Shown: positions 6,463 through 13,426 of the stretch, piece by piece
Layout of the letters: every line of letters begins with the position of its first letter
Position numbering within the stretch: the stretch's first letter is position 1
Assembly: GCA_900547555.1 (NCBI GenBank)
Contig: URHG01000053.1
Coordinates: forward strand, 1 to 13,426
Direction of reading: 5' to 3'
Source of the DNA: an uncultured Porphyromonadaceae bacterium
GTDB taxonomy: Bacteria; Bacteroidota; Bacteroidia; Bacteroidales; UBA11471
Length of the DNA: 13,426 nucleotides
The notes under the pieces: generated by a model
The model's input: the letters and a program-made list of their open reading frames with translations, nothing else
The model's database searches: none
Told to the model about the DNA's origin: nothing
Translations under genes and position numbers: made by a program

Positions 6463-6555
6463 TGTCATTCCGAACCGAGGTCTGTTGACCGAGTGTGAGG
6501 AATCCCGTGTACTGTTTGTTTGAGATTCTGAGGGGTTACACCCCTCAGAATGACA
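6463..6555. repeat. Palindromic intergenic repeat with inner hairpins
   Basis: It runs from TGTCATTCCGAACC to CAGAATGACA. The left arm carries a small hairpin GGTC-TGTT-GACC. The right part is a perfect 12-bp hairpin, ATTCTGAGGGGT (6525-6536), loop TAC, ACCCCTCAGAAT (6540-6551), replacing the usual right arm. Confidence 0.75.
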
Positions 6556-6580
6556 TGTATTTTCAAGGGCTGTTGCCCGA

Positions 6581-6713
6581 TGTCATTCCGAGCGTATGCG
6601 AGGAATCTCCGGCTATTATTGTCTGTCATCTCGAACGAAAGTGAGAGATCTCATACCATACGCTCACTTGACAAGAGATTCTTCACTCCGCTTATGCTGC
6701 GTTCAGAATGACA
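6581..6713. repeat. Compound palindromic intergenic repeat (two left arms, one right arm)
   Basis: A left arm TGTCATTCCGAGCGTATGCG at 6581 and a second left arm TGTCATCTCGAACGAAAGTG at 6624 are followed by one right arm (6675-6713) that starts GAGATTCTTCACTCCGC and ends GTTCAGAATGACA. It looks like one copy inserted in another. Confidence 0.75.
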
Positions 6714-6725
6714 TACGTTTCGCGG

Positions 6726-6764
6726 GAGATTTTTCACTTCACTTACGTTTCGTTCAGAATGACA
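6726..6764. repeat. Solo right arm of the palindromic repeat
   Basis: GAGATTTTTCACTTCACTT through GTTCAGAATGACA matches the right arm at 6675-6713, only 12 bases after it, with no left arm of its own. Confidence 0.7.
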
Positions 6765-6803
6765 GTGTCATCTCAGGTGGTATGAGGAGTAGTTTGAAAT
6801 TTG

Positions 6804-9800
6804 TCAGGCAGCGTCGAGGTTGAGTATTTCTTGCAGGATTTCCATTCCGCACTTTACCGTGTCGACTTGGCCTACGACCATAGAACGTTTACCCTTGATT
6901 TCTCGCAGTTGGCAACGCCGGGGATATTTTTGCAGATAGGCAAGTATTTTGCCGAATGCCGGTGATTGGAAATAACGGGTATGTTCGTCCGAGACGAAGT
7001 GAAGAATCATTTTCCCTTGTTTCAGTACCACTTTTTCCATTCCCAGCTGCTTGGCCATACGTCGCAGGCTTACCACCCGTATCAGTTCTTCGCCTTCGTG
7101 GGGAATACGGCCGAAACGGTCGCGCAATCGTTCGGCAAAAGCTTGTATGTCGCTCTCCTTTTCCATATTGTCGAGTTCTTGATAGAGCGAAATACGTTCC
7201 GATGCTCCCGGAATGTAGTCGTTGGGGAAGAGCAGTTCGAGATCCGACTCGATTTGGCAATCGGGTGAGAAACTTTCGGGTTCGTCGTCGGCTTCCGCAT
7301 ATAGGTCGCCGAACTCGTCTTCCTTCAATTCTTGTACAGCCTCACGCAGGATTTTTTGATATGTCTCGTAACCCAAATCGGCGATGAAACCGCTTTGTTC
7401 GGCTCCCAACAGATTCCCGGCACCTCGTATGTCGAGGTCCTGCATGGCGATGTGTATACCGCTGCCCAGTTCCGAGAAACTCTCGATTGCTTGCAGACGT
7501 CGGCGTGCATCGGCAGTCAGTTCGCGCAAGGGGGGCGTAAGCAGATAACAGAACGCCTTTTTGTTGCTTCGTCCCACGCGGCCTCGGAGTTGGTGCAGTT
7601 CGCTCAGACCGAAATTTTGGGCGTTATTGATAATAATCGTGTTGGTATTGGGCATGTCTATACCCGACTCGATAATGGTTGTCGCGATCAGTACGTCATA
7701 CTCGTAGTCGGCAAAACCCAAGATGGCTCGTTCCAGTTCTTCGGGATTCATCTGCCCATGCCCGACGATGGTACGCACTCCCGGAGCGAGTTTGCGTACC
7801 AGCCGTTCGAGTTCGTAGAGCTGTTGTATGCGATTGTTAACAATGAAAACCTGTCCTCCCCGGCTCAATTCGAAATTGACGGCTTCGCGTATGATGTCTT
7901 CGTTGAAGGCGTGTACTTCGGTCTGTATCGGATAGCGGTTGGGGGGAGGGGTCGTGATGGCCGAGAGATCGCGTGCCCCCATGAGCGAGAATTGCAGGGT
8001 GCGGGGTATGGGGGTTGCCGACATGGTAAGGGTATCGACATTTACGCGCATTTGTTTGAGCTTCTCTTTCACGGCGACACCGAATTTTTGTTCTTCGTCG
8101 ATGACGAGAAGTCCCAAGTCTTTGAATTTTACATCTTTCCCTATCAGACGGTGTGTACCGATGATGATGTTGATACTGCCGCCGGCGATACCTTTGAGCG
8201 TTTCTTTGATTTGTGCCGGTGTGCGTGCGCGGCTCAGGTAAGATACTTTTACGGGAAAATCTTTGAGCCGCTCGCTGAAAGTCTTGTAGTGCTGGAATGC
8301 CAGTACGGTGGTGGGAACCAGTACGGCCACCTGCTTGTTATCGCAAGCGGCTTTGAATGCCGCCCGTATGGCGATTTCGGTTTTTCCGAAACCCACATCG
8401 CCGCAGATGAGCCGGTCCATCGGCCGGTCGCGTTCCATATCGGCTTTTACTTCGGCTGTCGATTTCAGCTGGTCGGGAGTGTCTTCATAGATGAAAGAGG
8501 CTTCGAGCTCGTGTTGCATGAAGGTGTCGTGAGAGAAGGCAAACCCCTTTTCGTTGCAGCGTTGCGCGTAGAGTTTGATGAGGTCGCGGGCAATATCCTT
8601 CATTTTGCTCTTGGTCTTCTCCTTCATTTTCTCCCATGCGCCCGACCCCAATTTGTTGATACGGGGCGGTTCTCCTTCTTTGGCCCGGTATTTGGCCAAC
8701 TTATGCAAGGCATGAATGCTGACGAAAAGTATATCGTCGTTTTGATAAATGAGTTTGATGACCTCTTGCATGCTGCCGTTGAGTTCGGTTCGGAACAAGC
8801 CTCCGAATTTACCTACGCCGTGGTCGATATGGACGATGTAGTCTCCTACTTCGAATTGCCGTAATTCTTTGAGCGACAGGGCCAGTTTACCCGACCGGGC
8901 TTTGTCGCTGCGCAACTGGTATTTGTGGAAGCGGTCGAACAGCTGATGGTCGGTGAAGAAACAGAGATGCAGTTCGTTGTCGATAAACCCCTCATGCAGT
9001 GTTTTGTTTACCGGTGTGAAAGGTATATTTTCACCTTTATCCTCGAATATGTTGGCAATACGTTGTGTCTGCTTTTCGCTGTCGCTCAGTATATACAGTT
9101 TATATCCGTCTTGCAACAAGGAAGAGAACGATTCGCTGACAAGGTCGAAATTTTTATGGTAAATCGGTTGTGGTGAACAGTTGAGCGTCAAGGTGGCGCC
9201 GGTCTCGTCGCGGAAAGATTTTACACCGTAGTCGATACGTTTGAAGTCGAGTACATAGCGGGCGAAATCATCGGTATCGATAAGTTTTTCTTTGGCGTGC
9301 AAGTCGCCTTCTTCGGTGAGAAGCAGCTGTTGCGAAATCGTATCGGTTGCTACGCTGTGCATGCGTTCGAGTACCCATGCGAGGTCTTTGACCGCCAGCA
9401 GCGTGTTTTTATCGATGAATTGCAGTAACGATATGCCCGAGGTCGATCCGGCTTGCAAATCGGGAATGATAAAAATCTCATCGACGGGATCCTGCGAAAG
9501 TTGGGTGTCGATATTGAAGGCGCGTATGCTTTCTATTTCATCGCCGAACGTGTCGATACGATAGGGGAGATCGGACGAGAAAGAATAGACGTCGACGATA
9601 CTGCCTCTGACGGCAAATTGTCCCGGCTCATAAACGTAATCGACCCGCTCGAAACCATAGTCCGTAAGAAAGTCGGCCACCGAAGTGAGGTCGCATTTTT
9701 CGCCTTTGGCCAGCCGCAATGTGTTACGGTGTAACTCTTCGTTCGATGCCACCTTTTCGCACAGCGCTTCGGGGTAAGTAACCACGATAAGGGATTCATC

Positions 9801-10148
9801 GGCTTGTTGCAGCCGGTTTATCGTGTCGGTACGCAGAATATCGGCAGCGGGATCGGTCTGTCCGTATTTCAAGGCACGCTTGTATCCCGAAGGGAAAAAC
9901 AAGACCCGATTGTCGTTCCTTATCTGCATGAAGTCGTTGTAAAGATAGCCGGCCTCTTCGGGGTCATTGGCGATAAAGAGGGTTGTCGTTCCGTATTCGG
10001 GAAGTCCCGAAAACAATAACGCCGCGGCAGAACCTTGCAATCCCGATATGTGAAGCCGCGTACGCTTATCGTCTTTTACGAATTTTTTCAACGCTTCGCT
10101 GCGTGCTTTGGTTTGGAAAAGAGTATGTAAAGAATTGAGCTCGACCAT
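6804..10148 (-). CDS. mfd: Transcription-repair coupling factor Mfd
   Basis: The 1114-residue protein is full length for Mfd, an ATP-driven translocase that removes RNA polymerase stalled at DNA damage and recruits UvrA. The N-terminal third has UvrB-like segments (LFFPSGYKRALKYGQTDPA at 83-101, EPGQFAVRGSIVDVY at 174-188). The RNA-polymerase-interacting CarD-like domain starts at FEVGDYIVHIDHGVGKFGGL (432-451). The helicase core follows: Walker A GDVGFGKT (583-590), DEEQ box (684-687), MSATPIPRTL (709-718), TTIIESGIDMPN (823-834) and QLRGRVGR (853-860). The C-terminal regulatory TRCF domain covers about 960-1080. All catalytic motifs are intact. The ATG at 10148 fits the family start and is preceded by a promoter box. 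It is read towards yigZ, across the repeat-rich gap, and away from the restriction-modification cassette. Confidence 0.97.
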   Translation of the reverse strand: MVELNSLHTLFQTKARSEALKKFVKDDKRTRLHISGLQGSAAALLFSGLPEYGTTTLFIANDPEEAGYLYNDFMQIRNDNRVLFFPSGYKRALKYGQTDPAADILRTDTINRLQQADESLIVVTYPEALCEKVASNEELHRNTLRLAKGEKCDLTSVADFLTDYGFERVDYVYEPGQFAVRGSIVDVYSFSSDLPYRIDTFGDEIESIRAFNIDTQLSQDPVDEIFIIPDLQAGSTSGISLLQFIDKNTLLAVKDLAWVLERMHSVATDTISQQLLLTEEGDLHAKEKLIDTDDFARYVLDFKRIDYGVKSFRDETGATLTLNCSPQPIYHKNFDLVSESFSSLLQDGYKLYILSDSEKQTQRIANIFEDKGENIPFTPVNKTLHEGFIDNELHLCFFTDHQLFDRFHKYQLRSDKARSGKLALSLKELRQFEVGDYIVHIDHGVGKFGGLFRTELNGSMQEVIKLIYQNDDILFVSIHALHKLAKYRAKEGEPPRINKLGSGAWEKMKEKTKSKMKDIARDLIKLYAQRCNEKGFAFSHDTFMQHELEASFIYEDTPDQLKSTAEVKADMERDRPMDRLICGDVGFGKTEIAIRAAFKAACDNKQVAVLVPTTVLAFQHYKTFSERLKDFPVKVSYLSRARTPAQIKETLKGIAGGSINIIIGTHRLIGKDVKFKDLGLLVIDEEQKFGVAVKEKLKQMRVNVDTLTMSATPIPRTLQFSLMGARDLSAITTPPPNRYPIQTEVHAFNEDIIREAVNFELSRGGQVFIVNNRIQQLYELERLVRKLAPGVRTIVGHGQMNPEELERAILGFADYEYDVLIATTIIESGIDMPNTNTIIINNAQNFGLSELHQLRGRVGRSNKKAFCYLLTPPLRELTADARRRLQAIESFSELGSGIHIAMQDLDIRGAGNLLGAEQSGFIADLGYETYQKILREAVQELKEDEFGDLYAEADDEPESFSPDCQIESDLELLFPNDYIPGASERISLYQELDNMEKESDIQAFAERLRDRFGRIPHEGEELIRVVSLRRMAKQLGMEKVVLKQGKMILHFVSDEHTRYFQSPAFGKILAYLQKYPRRCQLREIKGKRSMVVGQVDTVKCGMEILQEILNLDAA

Positions 10149-10165
10149 GATATTGTAAATTGCCG

Positions 10166-10173
10166 CAAAATTA
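10166..10173 (-). promoter_or_regulatory. -7 box (TAATTTTG, minus strand) of mfd
   Basis: On the minus strand TAATTTTG matches TAnnTTTG and lies 17 bases before the mfd ATG, implying a leader of only about 10 bases. No good -33 element is seen. Between this box and the methyltransferase promoter the DNA is AT-rich and featureless. Confidence 0.5.
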
Positions 10174-10297
10174 CATTTTTTGCCTTAAAAAGGAAGGGAG
10201 AGAAGAAATTTATTCAAAATAAGAAAGGTCTTTATTATGGTAAGGAAATGCTTAATGAAAATAATACTCTAAGTATTTTTGAATTAAGATTAGTTGT

Positions 10298-10305
10298 TAT
10301 CTTTG
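10298..10305 (+). promoter_or_regulatory. -7 box (TATCTTTG) of the restriction-modification cassette
   Basis: TATCTTTG followed by C fits the Bacteroidota -7 consensus. A TTTG at 10278-10281 could be the -33 element, though its 16-base spacing is short. The methyltransferase starts 21 bases downstream at ATG 10327. Confidence 0.6.
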
Positions 10306-10326
10306 CAAAAACGATATTTTGTGAAA

Positions 10327-11166
10327 ATGGCAAAGAACAAACTTGTAATGCCTTTCCTGAAATGGGTTGGAGGGAAAAGACAACTTATTCCAGAAATTAA
10401 AAAGATGTTGCCTAAGGGAGTGTCAACTCGTCCCTATTATGAGCCATTCATAGGAGGTGGAGCTTTGTTATTTGAATTACAACCTAAATGTGCTATTATA
10501 AACGATTACAACGAAGAACTGATTAACGTTTATAAAGTAATAAGGGATAATCCGAATGAACTTATTACAGATTTAAAAAAACATAAAAATACAGCAGACT
10601 ATTTTTATGAAATTAGAGCTTTAGATAGGCAGCCTCTTTTTGATAATCTTACTAGTATTGAAAGAGCCTCACGGATTATATATCTCAATAAAACTTGTTA
10701 TAATGGACTATATAGGGTCAATAATGCAGGAGAATTTAATTCTCCATTTGGAAAATATAAAAATCCTAATATAGTTAATGAACCAGTAATTAAAGCAGTA
10801 AGTAAATATTTAAATTCCATACAAATTCAAATATCAAATGAAGACTATGAGATTGTTCTAAAAGATATACCAACAAATTCATTTGTATATTTAGATCCTC
10901 CATATCATCCTGTTTCTGAGAGTTCTAATTTTACAGGATATGTACAAGGAGGTTGGTCTGAAAAAGATCAACTGAGATTGAGAAACGTATGTGATATGCT
11001 GAATAATAAAGGTGTTAAATTTCTTCTATCAAATTCTGCTTCTGAATTTATAAAGGATATTTATGCGAAATATAATATTCATACGGTAAAAGCACTTCGT
11101 GCAATAAATTCAGACTCTACAAGAAGAGGACATATCAATGAGTTTTTAATTAGTAACTATGAGTAA
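10327..11166 (+). CDS. D12-class DNA adenine-N6 methyltransferase (Dam/DpnM-like)
   Basis: The 279-residue protein has the motif order of D12-class (alpha group) adenine methyltransferases: motif X KWVGGKR (12-18), SAM-binding motif I YEPFIGGGALLF (38-49), INDYNEELINVY (58-69), YLNKTCYNGLYRVN (119-132) and catalytic motif IV DPPY (190-193). These enzymes transfer a methyl group from SAM to N6 of adenine. Relatives include the GATC enzymes Dam and DpnM, but also enzymes of other specificity, so the site is not settled. ATG 10327 is chosen; a GTG at 10321 is also possible, while a TTG at 10294 would precede the promoter box. The stop overlaps the start of the downstream endonuclease gene by 8 bases, the usual pairing of modification and restriction. 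Base composition is far more AT-rich than mfd or the glycosyltransferase on either side. Confidence 0.93.
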   Translation: MAKNKLVMPFLKWVGGKRQLIPEIKKMLPKGVSTRPYYEPFIGGGALLFELQPKCAIINDYNEELINVYKVIRDNPNELITDLKKHKNTADYFYEIRALDRQPLFDNLTSIERASRIIYLNKTCYNGLYRVNNAGEFNSPFGKYKNPNIVNEPVIKAVSKYLNSIQIQISNEDYEIVLKDIPTNSFVYLDPPYHPVSESSNFTGYVQGGWSEKDQLRLRNVCDMLNNKGVKFLLSNSASEFIKDIYAKYNIHTVKALRAINSDSTRRGHINEFLISNYE

Positions 11167-12439
11167 ATCGAAAAACGATATAGCTTGGGAAAAGATTTTT
11201 GAGAAGTATAGTATTTTAAAAAGACTTGCAAATGGAGAACGAGTGTCAATATCTTCGATAGAGATTAATAAGTTTAGGGAAGCTCGTTTGATGACAAAAT
11301 TTGATCATAGATCTCAACTTCCTAAATTGTTTGCAGATCATAATCTTTCAATATTGCCGACAACTAGGGGTACATATGAGATTGGAACCTTTGAAACTTT
11401 TTGCGATTTCAATAAAGATGATGTGGAAATAACCTCTATCGATTTTCCGCCTTTTTTAGAAAGTATAGATTATAAAGATATTACAAGTGAATCAATTGCG
11501 ATAAACTGTGCTTTTGTTTCTAGAATATTGCATGATTTTACGGAGGAAGAAAATTTGTATCCCACTGTTTGTGGCCGAATGAGTTCTTCATTATTTGATT
11601 TTATAATCAATTCGGAACATGGATCATTCAAAGTTAATGTTGAAAATTCCCAAATAGAAATAGATGGAGGATATGAAGGAGATAGGGCTTTAAACCTAAT
11701 TGAAGCAAAAAATTATATTTCAGATGATTTTTTAATTAGACAATTATATTATCCATATAGATTATGGAGTAGTAAGATTGCAAAAAGTGTTCGTCCGATT
11801 TTTCTTACATATTCAAATGGAATCTTTCATTTAAGGGAATATGAATTTGCTGATCCTGAATTATATAATTCTATCCACTTAATACGACATAAAAAATATG
11901 CGATTCGAGAAGATGGTATTAATATAGAGAATATACAAAATATTTTAGATAGTATTCATGTTGTAAAAGAACCTGAAATACCTTTTCCTCAGGCAGATAG
12001 CTTTGAACGCATAATTAATTTATGTGAATTGTTGAAACAAAAAGGATTTATCAGTAAAGGAGATATTACTCAAAATTATGACTTTAATTATAGACAAACA
12101 AATTATTATATAAGTGCTGGAAAATATTTAGGCTTGATTGATGACTCTTTCCGCGAAAATAATCAAATTGGGTGTACATTAACTAAGAAAGGAATTCGTA
12201 TATTTAATTTGTCTATCGTTGAACGGCAATTAGAATTCGTGAAACTCATATTAGCTCATGGTGTATTTCGGGATTCCTTAAAACTCTATTTTGATAAAGG
12301 GAACGTTCCAATGAGAGATGAGATTGTTGAAATAATGAAAAGGACAAAATTGTACGAGATTCGTTCAGACGAAACATATAATCGGAGAGCTTCGACAGTT
12401 ATTTCTTGGGTAAATTGGATTTTAGGATTAATAGAATAA
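11159..12439 (+). CDS. Putative type II restriction endonuclease (PD-(D/E)xK-like)
   Basis: The 426-residue protein is not one I can name. Its role is inferred from position, with its ATG inside the end of the methyltransferase gene (ATGAGTAA overlap), and from a nuclease-like motif. EIDGGYE (167-173) followed by NLIEAKN (179-185) gives the spacing of a PD-(D/E)xK active site, with candidate residues D169, E182 and K184. A hydrophobic strand leads into both halves, and the helix FLIRQLYYPYRLW follows. The N-terminal 110 residues have no recognised domain. The region after 280 looks like winged helices (LLKQKGFISKGDI, YYISAGKYLGLI, LTKKGIRIFNLS), and the C-terminus has RRASTVISWVNWIL, a pattern seen at the ends of some restriction-related proteins. 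It may belong to one of the DUF families recently split out of type II enzymes. No cognate control (C) gene is seen. Confidence 0.75.
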   Translation: MSKSKNDIAWEKIFEKYSILKRLANGERVSISSIEINKFREARLMTKFDHRSQLPKLFADHNLSILPTTRGTYEIGTFETFCDFNKDDVEITSIDFPPFLESIDYKDITSESIAINCAFVSRILHDFTEEENLYPTVCGRMSSSLFDFIINSEHGSFKVNVENSQIEIDGGYEGDRALNLIEAKNYISDDFLIRQLYYPYRLWSSKIAKSVRPIFLTYSNGIFHLREYEFADPELYNSIHLIRHKKYAIREDGINIENIQNILDSIHVVKEPEIPFPQADSFERIINLCELLKQKGFISKGDITQNYDFNYRQTNYYISAGKYLGLIDDSFRENNQIGCTLTKKGIRIFNLSIVERQLEFVKLILAHGVFRDSLKLYFDKGNVPMRDEIVEIMKRTKLYEIRSDETYNRRASTVISWVNWILGLIE

Positions 12440-12502
12440 TGTTTGAAAATCTCATTGTTTGAGAAAAGGTAATATTCTTTCTATAATTTGTCAGCCGGAA
12501 GT

Positions 12503-12532
12503 TTTGCCGTCTTCCTATTTCGTTTAACTTTG
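12503..12532 (+). promoter_or_regulatory. -33/-7 promoter of the glycosyltransferase gene
   Basis: TTTG (12503-12506) and TAACTTTG (12525-12532) are separated by 18 bases, near the Bacteroidota arrangement. The ATG follows 25 bases after the -7 box. This marks the return to GC-richer DNA after the restriction-modification cassette; the stretch from 12440 to 12502 holds no other recognised signal. Confidence 0.65.
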
Positions 12533-12557
12533 TACCCACTTACCAATACTTCGAGAG

Positions 12558-13319
12558 ATGAGTGAAGTACAAAAGGCCGACGGAGTAGTTATTATTCCGA
12601 CCTATAACGAAAAGGAAAATGTTGAAAATATCATTCGGGCGGTTATGGAACTGCCGCATGTATTTGATGTGTTGATTATCGACGACGGTTCGCCCGACGG
12701 TACGGCCGCTATCGTAAAACGGTTGCAGGCCGATGAGTTTGCTGGTCGTCTGCATCTGATCGAGCGGAAAGGAAAACTCGGTCTCGGTACGGCTTATATT
12801 ACCGGTTTCAAATGGTCGGTCGAGCAGAAATACGACTATGTATTCGAAATGGATGCCGATTTTTCGCACAATCCCAAAGACTTGCTACGCCTTTACGATG
12901 CCTGTGCCCATCAAGGAGCCGATGTCGCTATCGGGTCTCGATATATTTCGGGCGTGAATGTTGTTAACTGGCCGATGGGACGTGTGGTCATGTCGTATTA
13001 CGCCTCGAAATATGTCCGTATCGTTACCGGATTGAAGATTGCCGATACGACGGCCGGATTTATTTGTTATCGGCGCGAAGTGCTCGAAACCATCGATCTC
13101 GACAAGATACATTTCAAAGGATATGCCTTCCAGATAGAAATGAAATTCACTGCCTATAAATGCGGTTTTAAGGTTGCCGAGGTTCCCATTATTTTTGTAA
13201 ATAGAGAATTGGGAGTAAGCAAGATGAGTGGCGGAATATTCGGAGAAGCCGTATTCGGTGTCTTACGACTGAAAATATCGAGCTGGTTCAGAAAATATCC
13301 GCAAAAGAAAAAACAATAA
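12558..13319 (+). CDS. Family 2 glycosyltransferase, polyprenol-phosphate mannose synthase-like (DPM1-like)
   Basis: The 253-residue protein shows a GT-A fold: VVIIPTYNE (10-18), IIDDGSPDGT (40-49), the metal-binding FEMDADFSHNP (96-106), AIGSRYISG (124-132) and GYAFQIEMKFTAY (188-200), then FVNRELGVSKMS (213-224). This is the DPM1/dolichol-phosphate mannosyltransferase-like group, which transfers a sugar from a nucleotide-sugar to a polyprenyl phosphate at the membrane. There is no C-terminal transmembrane pair, so it is the catalytic-domain-only type. The sugar cannot be read from sequence. The basic tail (SSWFRKYPQKKKQ) could help membrane association. The start at 12558 follows a good promoter and fits the family N-terminus. 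A dihydroorotase gene begins 15 bases downstream, an arrangement I recall from other Bacteroidales genomes, so co-transcription is likely. Confidence 0.9.
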   Translation: MSEVQKADGVVIIPTYNEKENVENIIRAVMELPHVFDVLIIDDGSPDGTAAIVKRLQADEFAGRLHLIERKGKLGLGTAYITGFKWSVEQKYDYVFEMDADFSHNPKDLLRLYDACAHQGADVAIGSRYISGVNVVNWPMGRVVMSYYASKYVRIVTGLKIADTTAGFICYRREVLETIDLDKIHFKGYAFQIEMKFTAYKCGFKVAEVPIIFVNRELGVSKMSGGIFGEAVFGVLRLKISSWFRKYPQKKKQ

Positions 13320-13334
13320 TCCTTTCAGTTTGCC

Positions 13335-13426
13335 ATGAAAAGCCTGTTGATAAAGAATGCGCTTCTTATAAACGAGGGGAAAAGCCAAGAGGCTTCGGTC
13401 TTGGTGGTGGGAGATACTATTTCGAC
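13335..13426 (+). CDS. pyrC: Dihydroorotase, N-terminal fragment cut by the window edge
   Basis: Thirty residues are visible: MKSLLIKNALLINEGKSQEA, then SVLVVGDTIS. A short strand-rich start with IKNA and V-L-V-x-G-D-x-I is the opening beta domain of amidohydrolase-family enzymes, and the wording fits Bacteroidales dihydroorotases, which close dihydroorotate from N-carbamoyl-aspartate in pyrimidine synthesis. No metal-binding motif is within the window, so another cyclic amidohydrolase (for example a hydantoinase or an allantoinase) is possible. It starts 15 bases after the glycosyltransferase stop. Confidence 0.65.
   Translation, partial: MKSLLIKNALLINEGKSQEASVLVVGDTIS

Larger units (their letters stand above)
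5838..6803. other. 966-base gene-free, repeat-dense region between convergent yigZ and mfd
   Basis: No credible gene was found. The open frames here are short and run through repeats. At 5838-5925 there is a degenerate copy of the palindromic repeat (ends CTCAGCATGA). At 5927-6122 is a compound copy starting TGTTATTCCGAACC and ending in a right arm GAGATGCTTC...CAGCATGACA (6094-6122). Better copies follow at 6129-6212, 6463-6555, 6581-6713 and 6726-6764, and a different element occupies about 6220-6460. The rest, including 6765-6803, shows nothing recognisable. Confidence 0.8.

Noticed and set aside
6207..6488. A 93-codon open frame and similar short ones inside the repeat-rich gap
   Set aside because: They run through the repeats, are rich in Arg, Ser and Pro, and have no domain. 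Such frames are typical false calls over repeated DNA.
5838..6764. Possible CRISPR array
   Set aside because: The repeats differ in length and sequence, are palindromic over their full length, have no uniform spacers, and no cas gene is near.
7332..8864. A 510-codon open frame on the plus strand opposite mfd
   Set aside because: It is antisense to intact Mfd helicase motifs and shows no domain of its own. Long antisense frames are common opposite GC-biased coding DNA.
10327..12439. GATC as the recognition site of the type II system
   Set aside because: The methyltransferase resembles GATC enzymes, but its class includes other specificities. GATC occurs several times within the cassette, which neither supports nor excludes it.

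Overview
The window looks like a chromosomal segment of a member of the order Bacteroidales (phylum Bacteroidota). The evidence is the gene families present (DUF2490 outer-membrane protein, RlmH, NadC, HemW, Mfd, a DPM1-like glycosyltransferase beside a dihydroorotase), the absence of clear Shine-Dalgarno sequences, and repeated TAnnTTTG promoter boxes just upstream of genes. I cannot name the genus.

Left end (1-1440): an AT-rich DNA-specificity (S) subunit locus of a restriction-modification system. It holds parts of three target-recognition domains (TRDs): A (end only), B and C. The junctions A/B and B/C each carry a run of eight Gs. In this copy the A/B tract puts the two sides in different frames, while the B/C tract is in frame. 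A G-tract phase-variation switch is therefore the most interesting feature here. A strong hairpin terminator closes the locus.

Middle (1696-10148): GC-richer housekeeping genes. hemW (+) converges on a rlmH-DUF2490 pair (-). nadC and yigZ (+) diverge from rlmH and converge on mfd (-). The two convergent gaps (2827-3020 and 5838-6803) are filled with copies of a palindromic repeat of the type TGTCATTCCGA...GAATGACA. The larger gap also holds a second, differently structured repeat element.

Right part (10298-12439): an AT-rich type II restriction-modification cassette, made of a D12-class adenine methyltransferase overlapping by 8 bases a PD-(D/E)xK-like restriction endonuclease. Composition and position suggest horizontal insertion between mfd and the next housekeeping genes. 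These are a polyprenol-phosphate-mannose-synthase-like glycosyltransferase and the start of a dihydroorotase cut by the window edge.

The window thus combines two independent DNA-modification loci with ordinary core metabolism: heme delivery, NAD synthesis, rRNA methylation, transcription-coupled repair and pyrimidine synthesis. I see no tRNA, rRNA, CRISPR array or transposase gene.
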